This document shows, one piece after another, positions 7,821-17,442 of a stretch of DNA of 44,372 bases. Both the position numbers and the translations under genes were made by a program. Below the pieces are notes generated by a model. That model did not search any database and had not been told where the DNA came from. It was given only the letters and a program-made list of their open reading frames with translations. Origin of the DNA: Micavibrio_C sp964577255. Its GTDB lineage: Bacteria; Pseudomonadota; Alphaproteobacteria; Micavibrionales; Micavibrionaceae. The stretch spans positions 1 to 44,372 of the forward strand of contig CAZNYM010000012.1 of NCBI GenBank assembly GCA_964577255.1, read 5' to 3'. Each line of letters starts with the position of its first letter. The first letter of the stretch is position 1.

Positions 7821-8432
7821 ATGAGAAGATATCTGGCTCACCTGCTGGCGCAGAGCTTTGCCTTCAGCGACCGGGTCGTCGACCTGATAAAGGACACGGC
7901 CCTCGTTGTTTCCGCGCCCGGTAAAGACGACGGCGGCGCGGCCGTGCTGATCTCACCCAAGACGGTTCTAACCGTCACGCGAAACCTGCAAGATGCGGAT
8001 CTGGGGCAATTTGTTATCACCCGCCCCGCAAGCGGGGAGATATCGGGTCTGAGAAAAGTAACCGCTTACGAAAACCAGGGCCTGGCCATTCTCGAGCTGA
8101 GAGAGAGTTTCATGGCACCCTATGCCGACGTCAGCCGCCGGAACGATCCGAAAGAAGGCACGCCGGTCGCCATGCCGCTCGTCTTCGGCCGCGCCGGCGA
8201 AAACGCAGCGCGCAACGCCACGGACATAACCCTGGTCAAAGGCTTTCTGATGAAATCAGGCGCCGAAGAAGGAATGCTCTCCTCCGTCTTTCATCTGCGT
8301 TCAGGGAATATTGATACAGGCGCCGGCATATTCGACCAGAACGGCTTCGTTCTCACGCTGCGGCGCAACGGCGACGACCTCTACGAAACCAAGGGCATAC
8401 CCCTGGCCGTCTTCCGCACGATCCTGAAATAG
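7821..8432 (+). CDS. Trypsin-like fold protein without catalytic residues
   Basis: The 203-residue product looks like a degenerate trypsin/HtrA-type domain. AAVLISPKTVLTVTRNL sits where proteases have a VLTxxHV motif, so the histidine is Arg. YENQGLAILEL matches the DLALL strand without its Asp, and SGNIDTGAGIFDQNG replaces the GxSGGP nucleophile loop without the Ser. All three catalytic positions are absent, which suggests a binding or regulatory pseudoprotease. No convincing signal peptide is present. ATGs at 7803 and 7812 are also in frame, but both fall inside the predicted promoter, so 7821 is preferred and would give a leaderless message. It converges on typA with nine bases between. 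The fold assignment is inference from pattern only. Confidence 0.6.
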   Translation: MRRYLAHLLAQSFAFSDRVVDLIKDTALVVSAPGKDDGGAAVLISPKTVLTVTRNLQDADLGQFVITRPASGEISGLRKVTAYENQGLAILELRESFMAPYADVSRRNDPKEGTPVAMPLVFGRAGENAARNATDITLVKGFLMKSGAEEGMLSSVFHLRSGNIDTGAGIFDQNGFVLTLRRNGDDLYETKGIPLAVFRTILK

Positions 8433-8441
8433 GAAAACGCC

Positions 8442-10283
<1,842 letters not shown>

Positions 10284-10294
10284 AATAGGGCTGG

Positions 10295-10323
10295 TCTATA
10301 ACGCACCTGCACAAAAAAATCCA
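10295..10323 (-). promoter_or_regulatory. Weak candidate promoter of typA
   Basis: On the minus strand TATAGA (10300-10295) is preceded after 17 bases by TGGATT (10323-10318). The -10 is good and the -35 poor. The start would be near 10288, five bases before the typA ATG. Confidence 0.35.
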
Positions 10324-10336
10324 GAAAAAAGCTAGC

Positions 10337-10363
10337 AAAAACAAGGCGAAACCCCTTGTTTTT
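10337..10363. terminator. Terminator-like hairpin between divergent typA and cysteine-synthase genes
   Basis: AAAAACAAGG (10337-10346) pairs perfectly with CCTTGTTTTT (10354-10363) around a seven-base loop. On the plus strand a six-T run ends the stem (10359-10364); on the minus strand T runs also follow. Both flanking genes point away from it, so it would lie in a leader or promoter rather than at a gene end. It could be an attenuator of the plus-strand gene. Confidence 0.5.
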
Positions 10364-10393
10364 TAAGCTTCCATCCCTGAATCTTGAAAGATC

Positions 10394-11293
10394 ATGATTA
10401 AAAGCATCCTCGAAACGGTCGGAAACACCCCGCTGATAGAGCTGGAAAGCGGTATTCTTGCAAAGTGCGAGTTCATGAACCCCTCCGGCTCGATCAAGGC
10501 GCGCATGGCCGCCTTCATGGTCGAAAAGGCCGAGAAAACGGGGCTCCTGAAGCCTGGCTACACCATCGTCGAAGCTACCAGCGGCAATACCGGCAACGCC
10601 CTTTCGATGATCGCCGCCGTGCGCGGCTATAAAATGATCGTGCTGATGCCCGAGGGCTATACCAGCGAACGCGTCAAGATATCCCGCGCTTTCGGCGCCG
10701 AAATTCGCCATGTCGGGCATTTCCAGGTCAACGAAGCCCGGGAAGAGGCGATCCGCCTTGGCAAACAGTCGGGCTTTTACTGCCCGCAGCAGTTCGACAA
10801 CGAATGGAACGTCGAGGAAAACCGCGACTGGCTGGGCCGGGAAATCCTGGGCCAGATTCCCGCCGGTGTGAAGATCGACGCCATCGTCCAGGGCGTCGGC
10901 ACCGGCGGTACGCTGATCGGCACAGCCATGGCGCTCAAGGAAAAGCACAATCCTGCCCTGCGCGTCTTCGCCATGGAACCGGCGGAATCGCGCACGCTGG
11001 AATGCTGCATCGTTGGCGACCATAAGATCGAGGGCATATCGGATGGTTTCGTGCCCACCATCTACGAACGCCACAAGCATATCGTCACTGGCGTCGTCGG
11101 GGTGGAAAGCGCCGTGGCAATCGAAGCCGCCGCGCGCCTGGCCAAGGAAAAAGGGATTTTCGTCGGCCCCAGCTCAGGCGCGAATGTCTGGGCGGCGCAG
11201 GAAATAAAGCGCTGCCACCCGGAGATCAAAACGGTGCTCACCTTCCTGTGCGACCGGGGTGAGAAATACCTGTCGATGCTCTACGAAGTCTGA
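10394..11293 (+). CDS. Cysteine synthase family PLP enzyme
   Basis: Members of this fold type II PLP family make cysteine from O-acetylserine and sulfide, or do related beta-replacements. The 299-residue protein has the PLP lysine in NPSGSIKARMA (about 29-39), the SGNTGN loop (about 64-69), the phosphate-binding loop GVGTGGTL and the substrate-closing GISDGFVP. Family members usually read GSVKDR after the lysine; here the Asp is Ala (GSIKAR). The length fits CysM/CysK. No cysE or sulfate genes are adjacent, so the sulfur donor and exact product cannot be given. The start is supported only by a weak AAAG upstream. Confidence 0.85.
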   Translation: MIKSILETVGNTPLIELESGILAKCEFMNPSGSIKARMAAFMVEKAEKTGLLKPGYTIVEATSGNTGNALSMIAAVRGYKMIVLMPEGYTSERVKISRAFGAEIRHVGHFQVNEAREEAIRLGKQSGFYCPQQFDNEWNVEENRDWLGREILGQIPAGVKIDAIVQGVGTGGTLIGTAMALKEKHNPALRVFAMEPAESRTLECCIVGDHKIEGISDGFVPTIYERHKHIVTGVVGVESAVAIEAAARLAKEKGIFVGPSSGANVWAAQEIKRCHPEIKTVLTFLCDRGEKYLSMLYEV

Positions 11294-11296
11294 GCC

Positions 11297-12466
11297 TTAA
11301 GGCCCAACTGTCATGCCGAAGGGGAAATAAAGATCCTGCCCGTTCAGCCGGATCTGAGCGAACAGCTTCATGAACCCTTCCCGGGCGGGCGCGACAGAGA
11401 AATCCAGATCGTCGCTCGTTTCATCGGTGGGATGGACATGCTGGATGGTGCGGAAATCGTCATAGAACCCTACCAGGTGTGCCTTCGCTCCCATCACCGG
11501 CTCGAACGCGGTCACGGCATTCCCCTGCGCGTCCGTGACACTCAGCTTGAACGCAAGCGGCACACCGGCGCGCGGCGCGCCGTCGAAGCCGAGATTCACG
11601 GTGTATCCGCCTGCCTGCGCCGACAATGCCTCGGCACGGTCGACAGCCTCGGTCAGGCAGCCGCGTGTGCCGGGAATATCGACCGTCAGCATATGCGGCT
11701 TCTCATTCACCGGCTTGATGTCAACCCACATGCGGTAGGTGCAATCCGTCTGCGGCGTCAGGGTAAAGCCATATTCGCCCGGCGCGTCCACCGCCTGGGG
11801 ATGGGCGTGAGTATAATCGGAAAAAGCGGGATCGATGATCAGAAGATGAATGGGCTCGGTGTGTACCACGTCCAGCTGATCGATCATCACCGGCTTGCCG
11901 GTCTTGACATGTTTGAGGCGCAGCACGACCTTGCCCGGCACGCCTTTTTGCAAGGGCGGCGTGTCAACCAGTTCGGCGCGCACGGCAAAGCCGGAAAGCT
12001 TCTCCACCAGCCCCGGCGGCAGATCGACCAGCAGCAGATCGATGGCGCCCTTGAGGCCGACCACGACGCCGTCAAGCGCCGCCTTGTCGCCGGCCACCGC
12101 CGCAGCGGCCAGAGAGTCGGCGACCATGTCCATCTGCACCAGGGAATTGTCGAGATTTTCACGCGCCTCGAGCTTGAGATCTTCCTCGGCGTCACGGATC
12201 GTATTGCGCAGGTAGGCGATGGCCTTCTTCAGATTGTCCGCCTCGGCGGCAATGCCGGAAAAGTCGGAAGCCGCCGCCATGTCCTGAATCACGCGCCCGG
12301 TTTCCCGCACGGTGAACAGGCTCTCGAACGGTGTCGATAAAGCGCCCTGCGGACGCGGCGCCGGAACCTCTTCGTGATGCGCGTGCGCGGCGCCCTCCTC
12401 TGCCCGCGCGGGCGGCGTTGCCAGAAGTCCGGCGCTCATCAGAAACAGGGCGATAAAAGCTTTCAT
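11297..12466 (-). CDS. Periplasmic His-rich protein with two HxHP-type domains
   Basis: The 389-residue product starts with a signal peptide (MKAFIALFLMSAGLLATPPA, cleavage near ARAEE). A histidine-rich stretch (AHAHHEE), then a helical region (about 50-165) and two beta domains follow. Each beta domain has a related motif: HLLIIDPAFSDYTHAHP (about 235-251) and HLVGFYDDFRTIQHVHP near 345. Such His-x-His-Pro strands occur in periplasmic proteins tied to copper or other metals, but no metal is proven here. ATG 12466 has a strong GGAGGAG upstream; the longer open frame has no such site. It lies 47 bases downstream of the TerB-like gene on the same strand and converges on the cysteine-synthase gene. 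Confidence 0.68.
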   Translation of the reverse strand: MKAFIALFLMSAGLLATPPARAEEGAAHAHHEEVPAPRPQGALSTPFESLFTVRETGRVIQDMAAASDFSGIAAEADNLKKAIAYLRNTIRDAEEDLKLEARENLDNSLVQMDMVADSLAAAAVAGDKAALDGVVVGLKGAIDLLLVDLPPGLVEKLSGFAVRAELVDTPPLQKGVPGKVVLRLKHVKTGKPVMIDQLDVVHTEPIHLLIIDPAFSDYTHAHPQAVDAPGEYGFTLTPQTDCTYRMWVDIKPVNEKPHMLTVDIPGTRGCLTEAVDRAEALSAQAGGYTVNLGFDGAPRAGVPLAFKLSVTDAQGNAVTAFEPVMGAKAHLVGFYDDFRTIQHVHPTDETSDDLDFSVAPAREGFMKLFAQIRLNGQDLYFPFGMTVGP

Positions 12467-12513
12467 GCGCTCCTCCACAAGGGCCGGCAAGCTGTAGAAA
12501 GAAATTGTGGCAT

Positions 12514-12999
12514 TTATGTGCCGCTCAGACGCGAAAAAATGCGAGCCCAGAACCCCTGCGACGTGTTCTTGTTCAGGACGGCGTGGCGTTCCTGAGCGAT
12601 CCGGCTTTTCTGATCGTCGTCCAGGGTCAGGCCGACATTGAGCATCAGCCGATTGAAATCGAGCGCGCCCACATGCATGCGCTCCAGGCGGGTCATAATC
12701 TCCTGCTCCTGAGCGCCGAAATCGCCGTCGCACCACACCAGCTGGCGGGCGTGGTAGAAAAAGCGGGTGCGGTCTTCCTGGTCGGTGATCTGCTCGAACA
12801 GGGCGGCGATGTCGTGCGGGGTCTTGAGTCCGGCGCGCAAGGCCGCCTTCTGCGCGTCGCTGAAAGGTTCCCTCTGCAGCACCGCCTCAAGAAAAGACTT
12901 CTCCTCCGGCGTCACCACCTCGGCGGCGTGCGCCAGGGCGAAAACCGTCCGCCACATAGCGAACGCGCTGGGAGAAATAGGTAAATTGCCGGCTTCCAT
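12514..12999 (-). CDS. TerB-like helical protein
   Basis: The 161-residue protein is all helix with the pattern of the TerB (tellurite-resistance B) fold: FALAHAAEVVTPEEKSFLEA, then ITDQEDRTRFFYHARQLVWC and DGDFGAQEQEIMTRLERMHV. These resemble the paired acidic helix turns that bind metal in TerB. No other ter genes are in the window. The start has GGAG at a good distance, and a perfect TATAAT lies upstream (13026-13021). It is divergent from the Y-family polymerase across 139 bases. A cytoplasmic metal or stress-related role is inference. Confidence 0.62.
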   Translation of the reverse strand: MEAGNLPISPSAFAMWRTVFALAHAAEVVTPEEKSFLEAVLQREPFSDAQKAALRAGLKTPHDIAALFEQITDQEDRTRFFYHARQLVWCDGDFGAQEQEIMTRLERMHVGALDFNRLMLNVGLTLDDDQKSRIAQERHAVLNKNTSQGFWARIFSRLSGT

Positions 13000-13020
13000 G
13001 CCTCTCTCCTGTACACCTCA

Positions 13021-13026
13021 ATTATA
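13021..13026 (-). promoter_or_regulatory. TATAAT box of the TerB-like gene
   Basis: A perfect -10 hexamer lies on the minus strand, 22 bases upstream of ATG 12999, and the predicted leader of about 14 bases contains GGAG. No good -35 is visible. Confidence 0.45.
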
Positions 13027-13097
13027 TATAAGACGGGTTGCCGCCCGCCATTTGAAAAATCCCGGCAAAACAGAAGCTTCCCTGCCACCTCTCTTTT

Positions 13098-13112
13098 GTT
13101 CTTGTTTTGTTC
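13098..13112 (+). promoter_or_regulatory. LexA (SOS) box, GTTC-N7-GTTC
   Basis: GTTC (13098-13101) and GTTC (13109-13112) are separated by exactly seven bases, the direct-repeat LexA site of Alphaproteobacteria. It ends 26 bases upstream of the Y-family polymerase start, where a repressor would block transcription. The expected target class makes chance unlikely. Confidence 0.82.
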
Positions 13113-13138
13113 TCAAAAACGTGCACATTCTAAGGAAT

Positions 13139-14392
13139 ATGCGCAAACCCGAAACCCTCGAATGGCTGTTCCTCGACCTCAACAGCTATTTCGCCAGCGT
13201 CGAGCAGCAGGACAACCCCGCCCTGCGCGGCAGGCCCGTGGCCGTGGTGCCGATGGACACGGATTCCACCTGCGCGATCGCCGCCTCCTACGAAGCCAAG
13301 GCGTACGGCATCAAAACCGGCACGCCGATCTATGAAGCGAAAAAAATGTGCCCGCAGCTGCGCTGCGTGCTGGCGCGTCATGAAGCCTATGTACGCTATC
13401 ACCACTGCGTCGAGGAAGAAGTCATCCGCCACACCCCCATCAACAAAATCTGGTCGATCGACGAACTGTCAAGCCGCCTGCCCCCCGGCAGACGTACGCC
13501 TGAAGCCGCCACGGCGGTAGCGCAAAGGATAAAGGAAGGTCTGCGAAAAAACGTCGGCGCCTATATCCGCTGCTCGATCGGCCTCGCGCCCAACAGCTTC
13601 CTCGCCAAAGTGGCGACCGACATGCAAAAGCCCGACGGGCTGGTGGTGCTCGACCCCGCCGCCCTGCCCGGCCCGCTTCTGAAACTCGATCTCATCGACC
13701 TGCCCGGCATCAATGTGAGCATGGAAGCGCGGCTGCACAAAGCGGGTATAAAGACGGTCGAACAGCTCTGGAATCTCGATCCCAGGCACGCGCGCAGGAT
13801 CTGGGGCGGCGTGGCCGGCGAGCGTTTCTGGTACAATCTGCGCGGCTATGACATTCCCGACATCAAAACCAATCCTTCCATGCTGGGACATAGCCGCATT
13901 CTCGACCCCGAACTACGCCGCCCTGCCGCCGCCTGGCTGGTGGCGCGGCGCCTGACGGTCAAGGCGGCCACGCGCCTACGCCGCAAGGAATTCTTCGCTA
14001 CCGCTTTTCATGTCAGCGTGCGCGTCATCGACGGCCCGCGCTGGGCGATGGAAGCGCGCTTTGAACCGGTGCACGACAATTTCACTTTCCTGCGCGCGCT
14101 CGAGGAGATATGGGCGCAGATGCTGGCCGACACCCGGCCGCAGCGCATAAGCAAGGTATCCGTGACCCTGCACGGCCTGCGCCGACCGGAGGAGATCACA
14201 GGCGACCTGTTCGACACCGGCGGCCCGCAGCGGCGGCGCGACGAACGCCTGTCCGGTGCCATGGACCGGCTGAACGAGAAATACGGCGCCGAAACCATCC
14301 GCCTGGGCGTATCGCCCCGCACCCGCGCGGGCTATGTCGGCACCAAGATCGCCTTTTCCCGCGTGCCCGAGCTAGCCGAGTTTTCGGAATAA
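13139..14392 (+). CDS. Y-family DNA polymerase (DinB/UmuC type), SOS-regulated
   Basis: Y-family polymerases copy past DNA lesions. The 417-residue product has the palm carboxylates in FLDLNSYFASVEQ (D13) and WSIDEL (D108, E109), plus the finger stretch AIAASYEAKAYGIKTG. A UmuC-like GLAPNSFLAKVATDMQKPDG and a helix-hairpin segment (IDLPGINVSMEARLHKAGI) follow, then a little-finger region to about 400. No C-terminal beta-clamp motif is obvious. ATG 13139 has AAGGA close upstream and a LexA box 26 bases ahead. The sequence does not settle whether it is DinB proper or a separate alphaproteobacterial subgroup, so no symbol is given. The next gene starts 41 bases downstream. Confidence 0.88.
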   Translation: MRKPETLEWLFLDLNSYFASVEQQDNPALRGRPVAVVPMDTDSTCAIAASYEAKAYGIKTGTPIYEAKKMCPQLRCVLARHEAYVRYHHCVEEEVIRHTPINKIWSIDELSSRLPPGRRTPEAATAVAQRIKEGLRKNVGAYIRCSIGLAPNSFLAKVATDMQKPDGLVVLDPAALPGPLLKLDLIDLPGINVSMEARLHKAGIKTVEQLWNLDPRHARRIWGGVAGERFWYNLRGYDIPDIKTNPSMLGHSRILDPELRRPAAAWLVARRLTVKAATRLRRKEFFATAFHVSVRVIDGPRWAMEARFEPVHDNFTFLRALEEIWAQMLADTRPQRISKVSVTLHGLRRPEEITGDLFDTGGPQRRRDERLSGAMDRLNEKYGAETIRLGVSPRTRAGYVGTKIAFSRVPELAEFSE

Positions 14393-14396
14393 ATTT

Positions 14397-14425
14397 TTGC
14401 CCCGGGCGGCAAAATAGGCTATGAA
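14397..14425 (+). promoter_or_regulatory. Candidate promoter of the first BPL_N gene
   Basis: TTGCCC (14397-14402) and TATGAA (14420-14425) are spaced by 17 bases. The predicted start (about 14432) is two bases before ATG 14434, and no Shine-Dalgarno exists there (the upstream bases are ACTCCCCCC). This fits an almost leaderless mRNA. The -35 overlaps a seven-base hairpin (14395-14401 with 14408-14414). Confidence 0.4.
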
Positions 14426-14433
14426 CTCCCCCC

Positions 14434-15201
14434 ATGATCCCGAACATCTTGATCTATCAGGATTACGTCCATAACCAGGCCCTGCTGCACCAGAGCGTGG
14501 CGGGACTCTACGGCGCAGACAATGTGGGTTACGCCGACGCCGACGATATTCTGGACGGTCTTCTCAATCCCCGCGTCGGGCTGTTCATCATGCCAGGCGG
14601 CGCGGACCTGTATTACGCCGAAAAACTCAACGGCGCGGGCAACGCCCTGATCCGCGCCTATGTCGAAAACGGCGGCACGTATCTCGGCATCTGCGCCGGC
14701 GCCTATTACGGCTGCCGGGCGCTGGAATGGGCCGCGAACGAAAGCACCGCCGCCATCACCGGCGCGCGCGAACTGGCTTTCGCCCCTGTCACGGCGCGCG
14801 GGCCCGTCTATGATTTCATCGAAGAGCGCGATTTCAAAAAATCATGGCTGGCCGCCGTGCCGCTGGCTTACGACGACGGCCGCACGCGGATCGAATCGAC
14901 CGTCTGCTACGAAGGCGGCCCGGTTTTTGAAGAAAGCGCCAATGTCACGGTGCTGGCGCGCTACGGCAGTCTGGAAGGCCGGCCCCCGGCTATCATCGAA
15001 ACCCGCGTCGGCGCCGGCAAGGCCGTCCTGTGCAGCCCACATCTGGAGCGAGCCAGTCTTCTGCTTGAAAAAGCCACTTATCAGCACCGCAATACGGCCT
15101 ATACCCGCCAGAAAGATGCCATCGCCGCGCTGAAGGCCTACGATACGCTTAACCGTAAGATCTGGATCAGCCTGCTTGAAAGGAGCATGCAACGCCCATG
15201 A
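14434..15201 (+). CDS. BPL_N / class I amidotransferase-like protein, copy 1
   Basis: The 255-residue protein resembles the N-terminal domain of biotin protein ligase (BPL_N), a class I glutamine-amidotransferase fold. LFIMPGGADLYY (50-61) precedes a nucleophile elbow YLGICAGAYYG (C87), and a late AVLCSPHLE (H203, E205) fits the His and Glu of the triad. VCYEGGPVFE and GAGKAV match conserved BPL_N strands. No biotin-ligase catalytic domain is attached. It overlaps the next, related gene by four bases (ATGA). The substrate is unknown; hydrolysis or amidotransfer by C87 is inferred from the motif. Confidence 0.72.
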   Translation: MIPNILIYQDYVHNQALLHQSVAGLYGADNVGYADADDILDGLLNPRVGLFIMPGGADLYYAEKLNGAGNALIRAYVENGGTYLGICAGAYYGCRALEWAANESTAAITGARELAFAPVTARGPVYDFIEERDFKKSWLAAVPLAYDDGRTRIESTVCYEGGPVFEESANVTVLARYGSLEGRPPAIIETRVGAGKAVLCSPHLERASLLLEKATYQHRNTAYTRQKDAIAALKAYDTLNRKIWISLLERSMQRP

Positions 15202-16010
15202 GAGTCCTTGTTTACAGCCAGCAGCCCACGGCCAGCAGCTCCGTCATAGCGATGATGAACACTTATATGCAGCCACGCGGAATCGCGGTTGAGACCTGCG
15301 GCGGCGAAGATGTTCACAAGGGAATTCTCAATCAGACCGACGTTGCCGGGCTGGTTATCCCCGGCATTATCGGCGACGAGTCCGCCTATTCCGGGCAGAT
15401 CGGGGAAGAAGGCATGGAACGCATCACCAATGCCGTGGCCAAGGGCCGTTTTCTCATGACCCTGTGCGCAGGCACTTATTTCATCTGCCGCGAAACCGTT
15501 TACGCGCCGTCATGGGGTGAAAAAAGAGAGCGCCAGCCCGCGCGCTATCTTTTCAACGCCACCGCCACCGGCCCGCTCGAGGACGGTCTGAGCCACGTAT
15601 GGAAGGATCAGAACGGCCGCAGCCGCCTTGCCATGGCGCCGCTGACCTTCAACGGTGAAGAAACGGCGTTGATCGCCTACGGCAACGGGCCCGTCATTAC
15701 ACCTGACGACATCAATGATCCCGATCTCGAGATTCTGGGGCGCTTTACCAAACCGCCGGGCCAGCCTGTCGCGGCGTTTTCCAAGCGCCACGGCCGCGGC
15801 GTGATCGTGGGCCTCAGCGTCCTGCCCGATATCGAACCGCTTTCCATCGGGAACTATTACCGCGACGGCATCCTCAATCACGTTTCTCATGTACTGAACT
15901 TCCATGAAGCGGGGCGCAAGGCGTTCCTTGACCACATCATGGCCCCTGTTCTGACCCAGATCGAAACCTACAGGACGTCCGAGCAATGCCCGCCCAAGAT
16001 CAAGATTTGA
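15198..16010 (+). CDS. BPL_N / class I amidotransferase-like protein, copy 2
   Basis: This 270-residue protein is a divergent relative of the preceding product: RVLVYSQ at the start, GLVIPGIIGDESAY, an elbow LMTLCAGTYFICRE (C90), YGNGPVITP and GRGVIVGLSVLPDIE near 199-213. The elbow cysteine is kept, but the late segment has SVLPDIE where copy 1 has SPHLE, so the usual catalytic histidine seems missing. The two products could form an unequal pair. The gene overlaps copy 1 by four bases and trmFO by 25 bases, so translation of all three is coupled. Function is not known. Confidence 0.66.
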   Translation: MRVLVYSQQPTASSSVIAMMNTYMQPRGIAVETCGGEDVHKGILNQTDVAGLVIPGIIGDESAYSGQIGEEGMERITNAVAKGRFLMTLCAGTYFICRETVYAPSWGEKRERQPARYLFNATATGPLEDGLSHVWKDQNGRSRLAMAPLTFNGEETALIAYGNGPVITPDDINDPDLEILGRFTKPPGQPVAAFSKRHGRGVIVGLSVLPDIEPLSIGNYYRDGILNHVSHVLNFHEAGRKAFLDHIMAPVLTQIETYRTSEQCPPKIKI

Positions 16011-17377
16011 AGCCGATCCACATCATCGGCGGCGGCATGGCCGGCAGCGAGGCGGCGTGGCAGATCGCGCGTCAGGGCTGGCCCGTGATCCTGCATGAAA
16101 TGCGCCCGGTACGCGCAACCCCGGCGCATAAAACCGACATGCTGGCCGAGCTTGTATGCTCGAACTCTTTCCGTTCCGACGACAAGGAGCAAAACGCCGT
16201 CGGCCTGCTGCACGAGGAAATGCGCCTGTGCGACTCCCTGATCATGAAAATGGGTGGCCGGCACGCCGTGCCGGCGGGCGGCGCGCTCGCGGTCGACCGC
16301 GGCCTGTTTTCGGCCGATATCACCAGAACCCTGAGCGAACATCCGCTGGTCACCATCGACCGGGCCGAGGTCACCGGCCTGCCGCCCGCCGACTGGGGCA
16401 GCGTCATCATCGCCACCGGCCCGCTGACATCCGCGCCGCTCGCGCAGGCCATCCGCGAAGCGGGCGGCGAGGGTGAACTGGCGTTTTTCGACGCCATCGC
16501 CCCGATCGTCTACCGCGAAAGCATCAACATGGATGTCGCCTGGTTCGAATCGCGCTACGGTAACAAGGGGCCGGCGGGATCGGGCAAGGATTACATCAAC
16601 TGCCCCCTCGACCGGGACCGGTATTACGCCTTCATCGACGAGCTGCTGAAGGCCGAGAAAACCGAGTTCAAAGACTGGGAGAAAGACACGCCTTATTTCG
16701 AAGGCTGCATGCCGATCGAGGTGATGGCGGGCCGAGGCCCCGACACGCTGCGCTTCGGGCCGATGAAGCCCGTGGGCCTGCGCGACCCGCGCACGGACAA
16801 GCGCCCGTTCGCCGTGGTGCAGCTGCGCCAGGATAACGCCCTGGGTACGCTTTATAATATGGTCGGATTCCAGACGAAGATGAAATACGGCGAACAAACC
16901 CGCGTGCTGAAGATGATCCCCGGTCTGGAGGACGCCAATTTCGCCCGCCTGGGTGGCCTGCACCGCAACACCTTCATCAATTCGCCACGTCTGCTGGATG
17001 GAGAACTGCGCTTCAAGGCGCAGCCGCATATTCGTTTCGCGGGCCAGATCACGGGCTGCGAGGGTTATGTCGAAAGCGCGGCCGTGGGCATCATGGCGGC
17101 GCGTTTTGCCCTGGCGCAAAAACGCGGCATGCGCCTGGATGCGCCGCCCGTCACCACCGCCATGGGCGCGCTGCTCAACCATATCACCGGCGGTGCGGAT
17201 GCCGAGACCTTCCAGCCCATGAACATCAATTTCGGCCTGTTCCCCGCGCTTGACGAACGCGATCCGCGCGGCCGCCCCCTGCGCGGCGGCGACAAGAGAA
17301 AAGCCCTGACCGGCCGGGCGCTTGCCGACATGACGCGGTGGCTGGCGGCGCAGGATGCACACAGGCGCGCCGCCTGA
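15986..17377 (+). CDS. trmFO: tRNA (m5U54) methyltransferase, folate/FAD-dependent TrmFO
   Basis: TrmFO methylates U54 in the T loop of tRNA using methylenetetrahydrofolate and FADH2. The 463-residue product has the FAD-binding IIGGGMAGSEAAWQIAR (about 13-29). The TrmFO signatures ELVCSNSFRSDD and GGALAVDR and the C-terminal INFGLFP are all present. The length matches the family (about 440-470). The start overlaps the preceding BPL_N gene by 25 bases. A short C-terminal extension (DKRKALTGRALADMTRWLAA) is typical. The assignment is secure. Confidence 0.96.
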   Translation: MPAQDQDLKPIHIIGGGMAGSEAAWQIARQGWPVILHEMRPVRATPAHKTDMLAELVCSNSFRSDDKEQNAVGLLHEEMRLCDSLIMKMGGRHAVPAGGALAVDRGLFSADITRTLSEHPLVTIDRAEVTGLPPADWGSVIIATGPLTSAPLAQAIREAGGEGELAFFDAIAPIVYRESINMDVAWFESRYGNKGPAGSGKDYINCPLDRDRYYAFIDELLKAEKTEFKDWEKDTPYFEGCMPIEVMAGRGPDTLRFGPMKPVGLRDPRTDKRPFAVVQLRQDNALGTLYNMVGFQTKMKYGEQTRVLKMIPGLEDANFARLGGLHRNTFINSPRLLDGELRFKAQPHIRFAGQITGCEGYVESAAVGIMAARFALAQKRGMRLDAPPVTTAMGALLNHITGGADAETFQPMNINFGLFPALDERDPRGRPLRGGDKRKALTGRALADMTRWLAAQDAHRRAA

Positions 17378-17442
17378 GCCCTGCCGTATTGAACTGCCCC
17401 CGTCCCCGTGCGACAATCCGGCTGGTGAAAGAGAGACTGGCC

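Noticed and set aside
14395..14414. Seven-base hairpin after the Y-family polymerase as a terminator
   Set aside because: No T tract follows on the plus strand, and it overlaps the candidate promoter of the next gene.
15968..17416. 482-codon open frame antisense to trmFO
   Set aside because: It is a shadow of trmFO with low-complexity composition and no recognisable motif.
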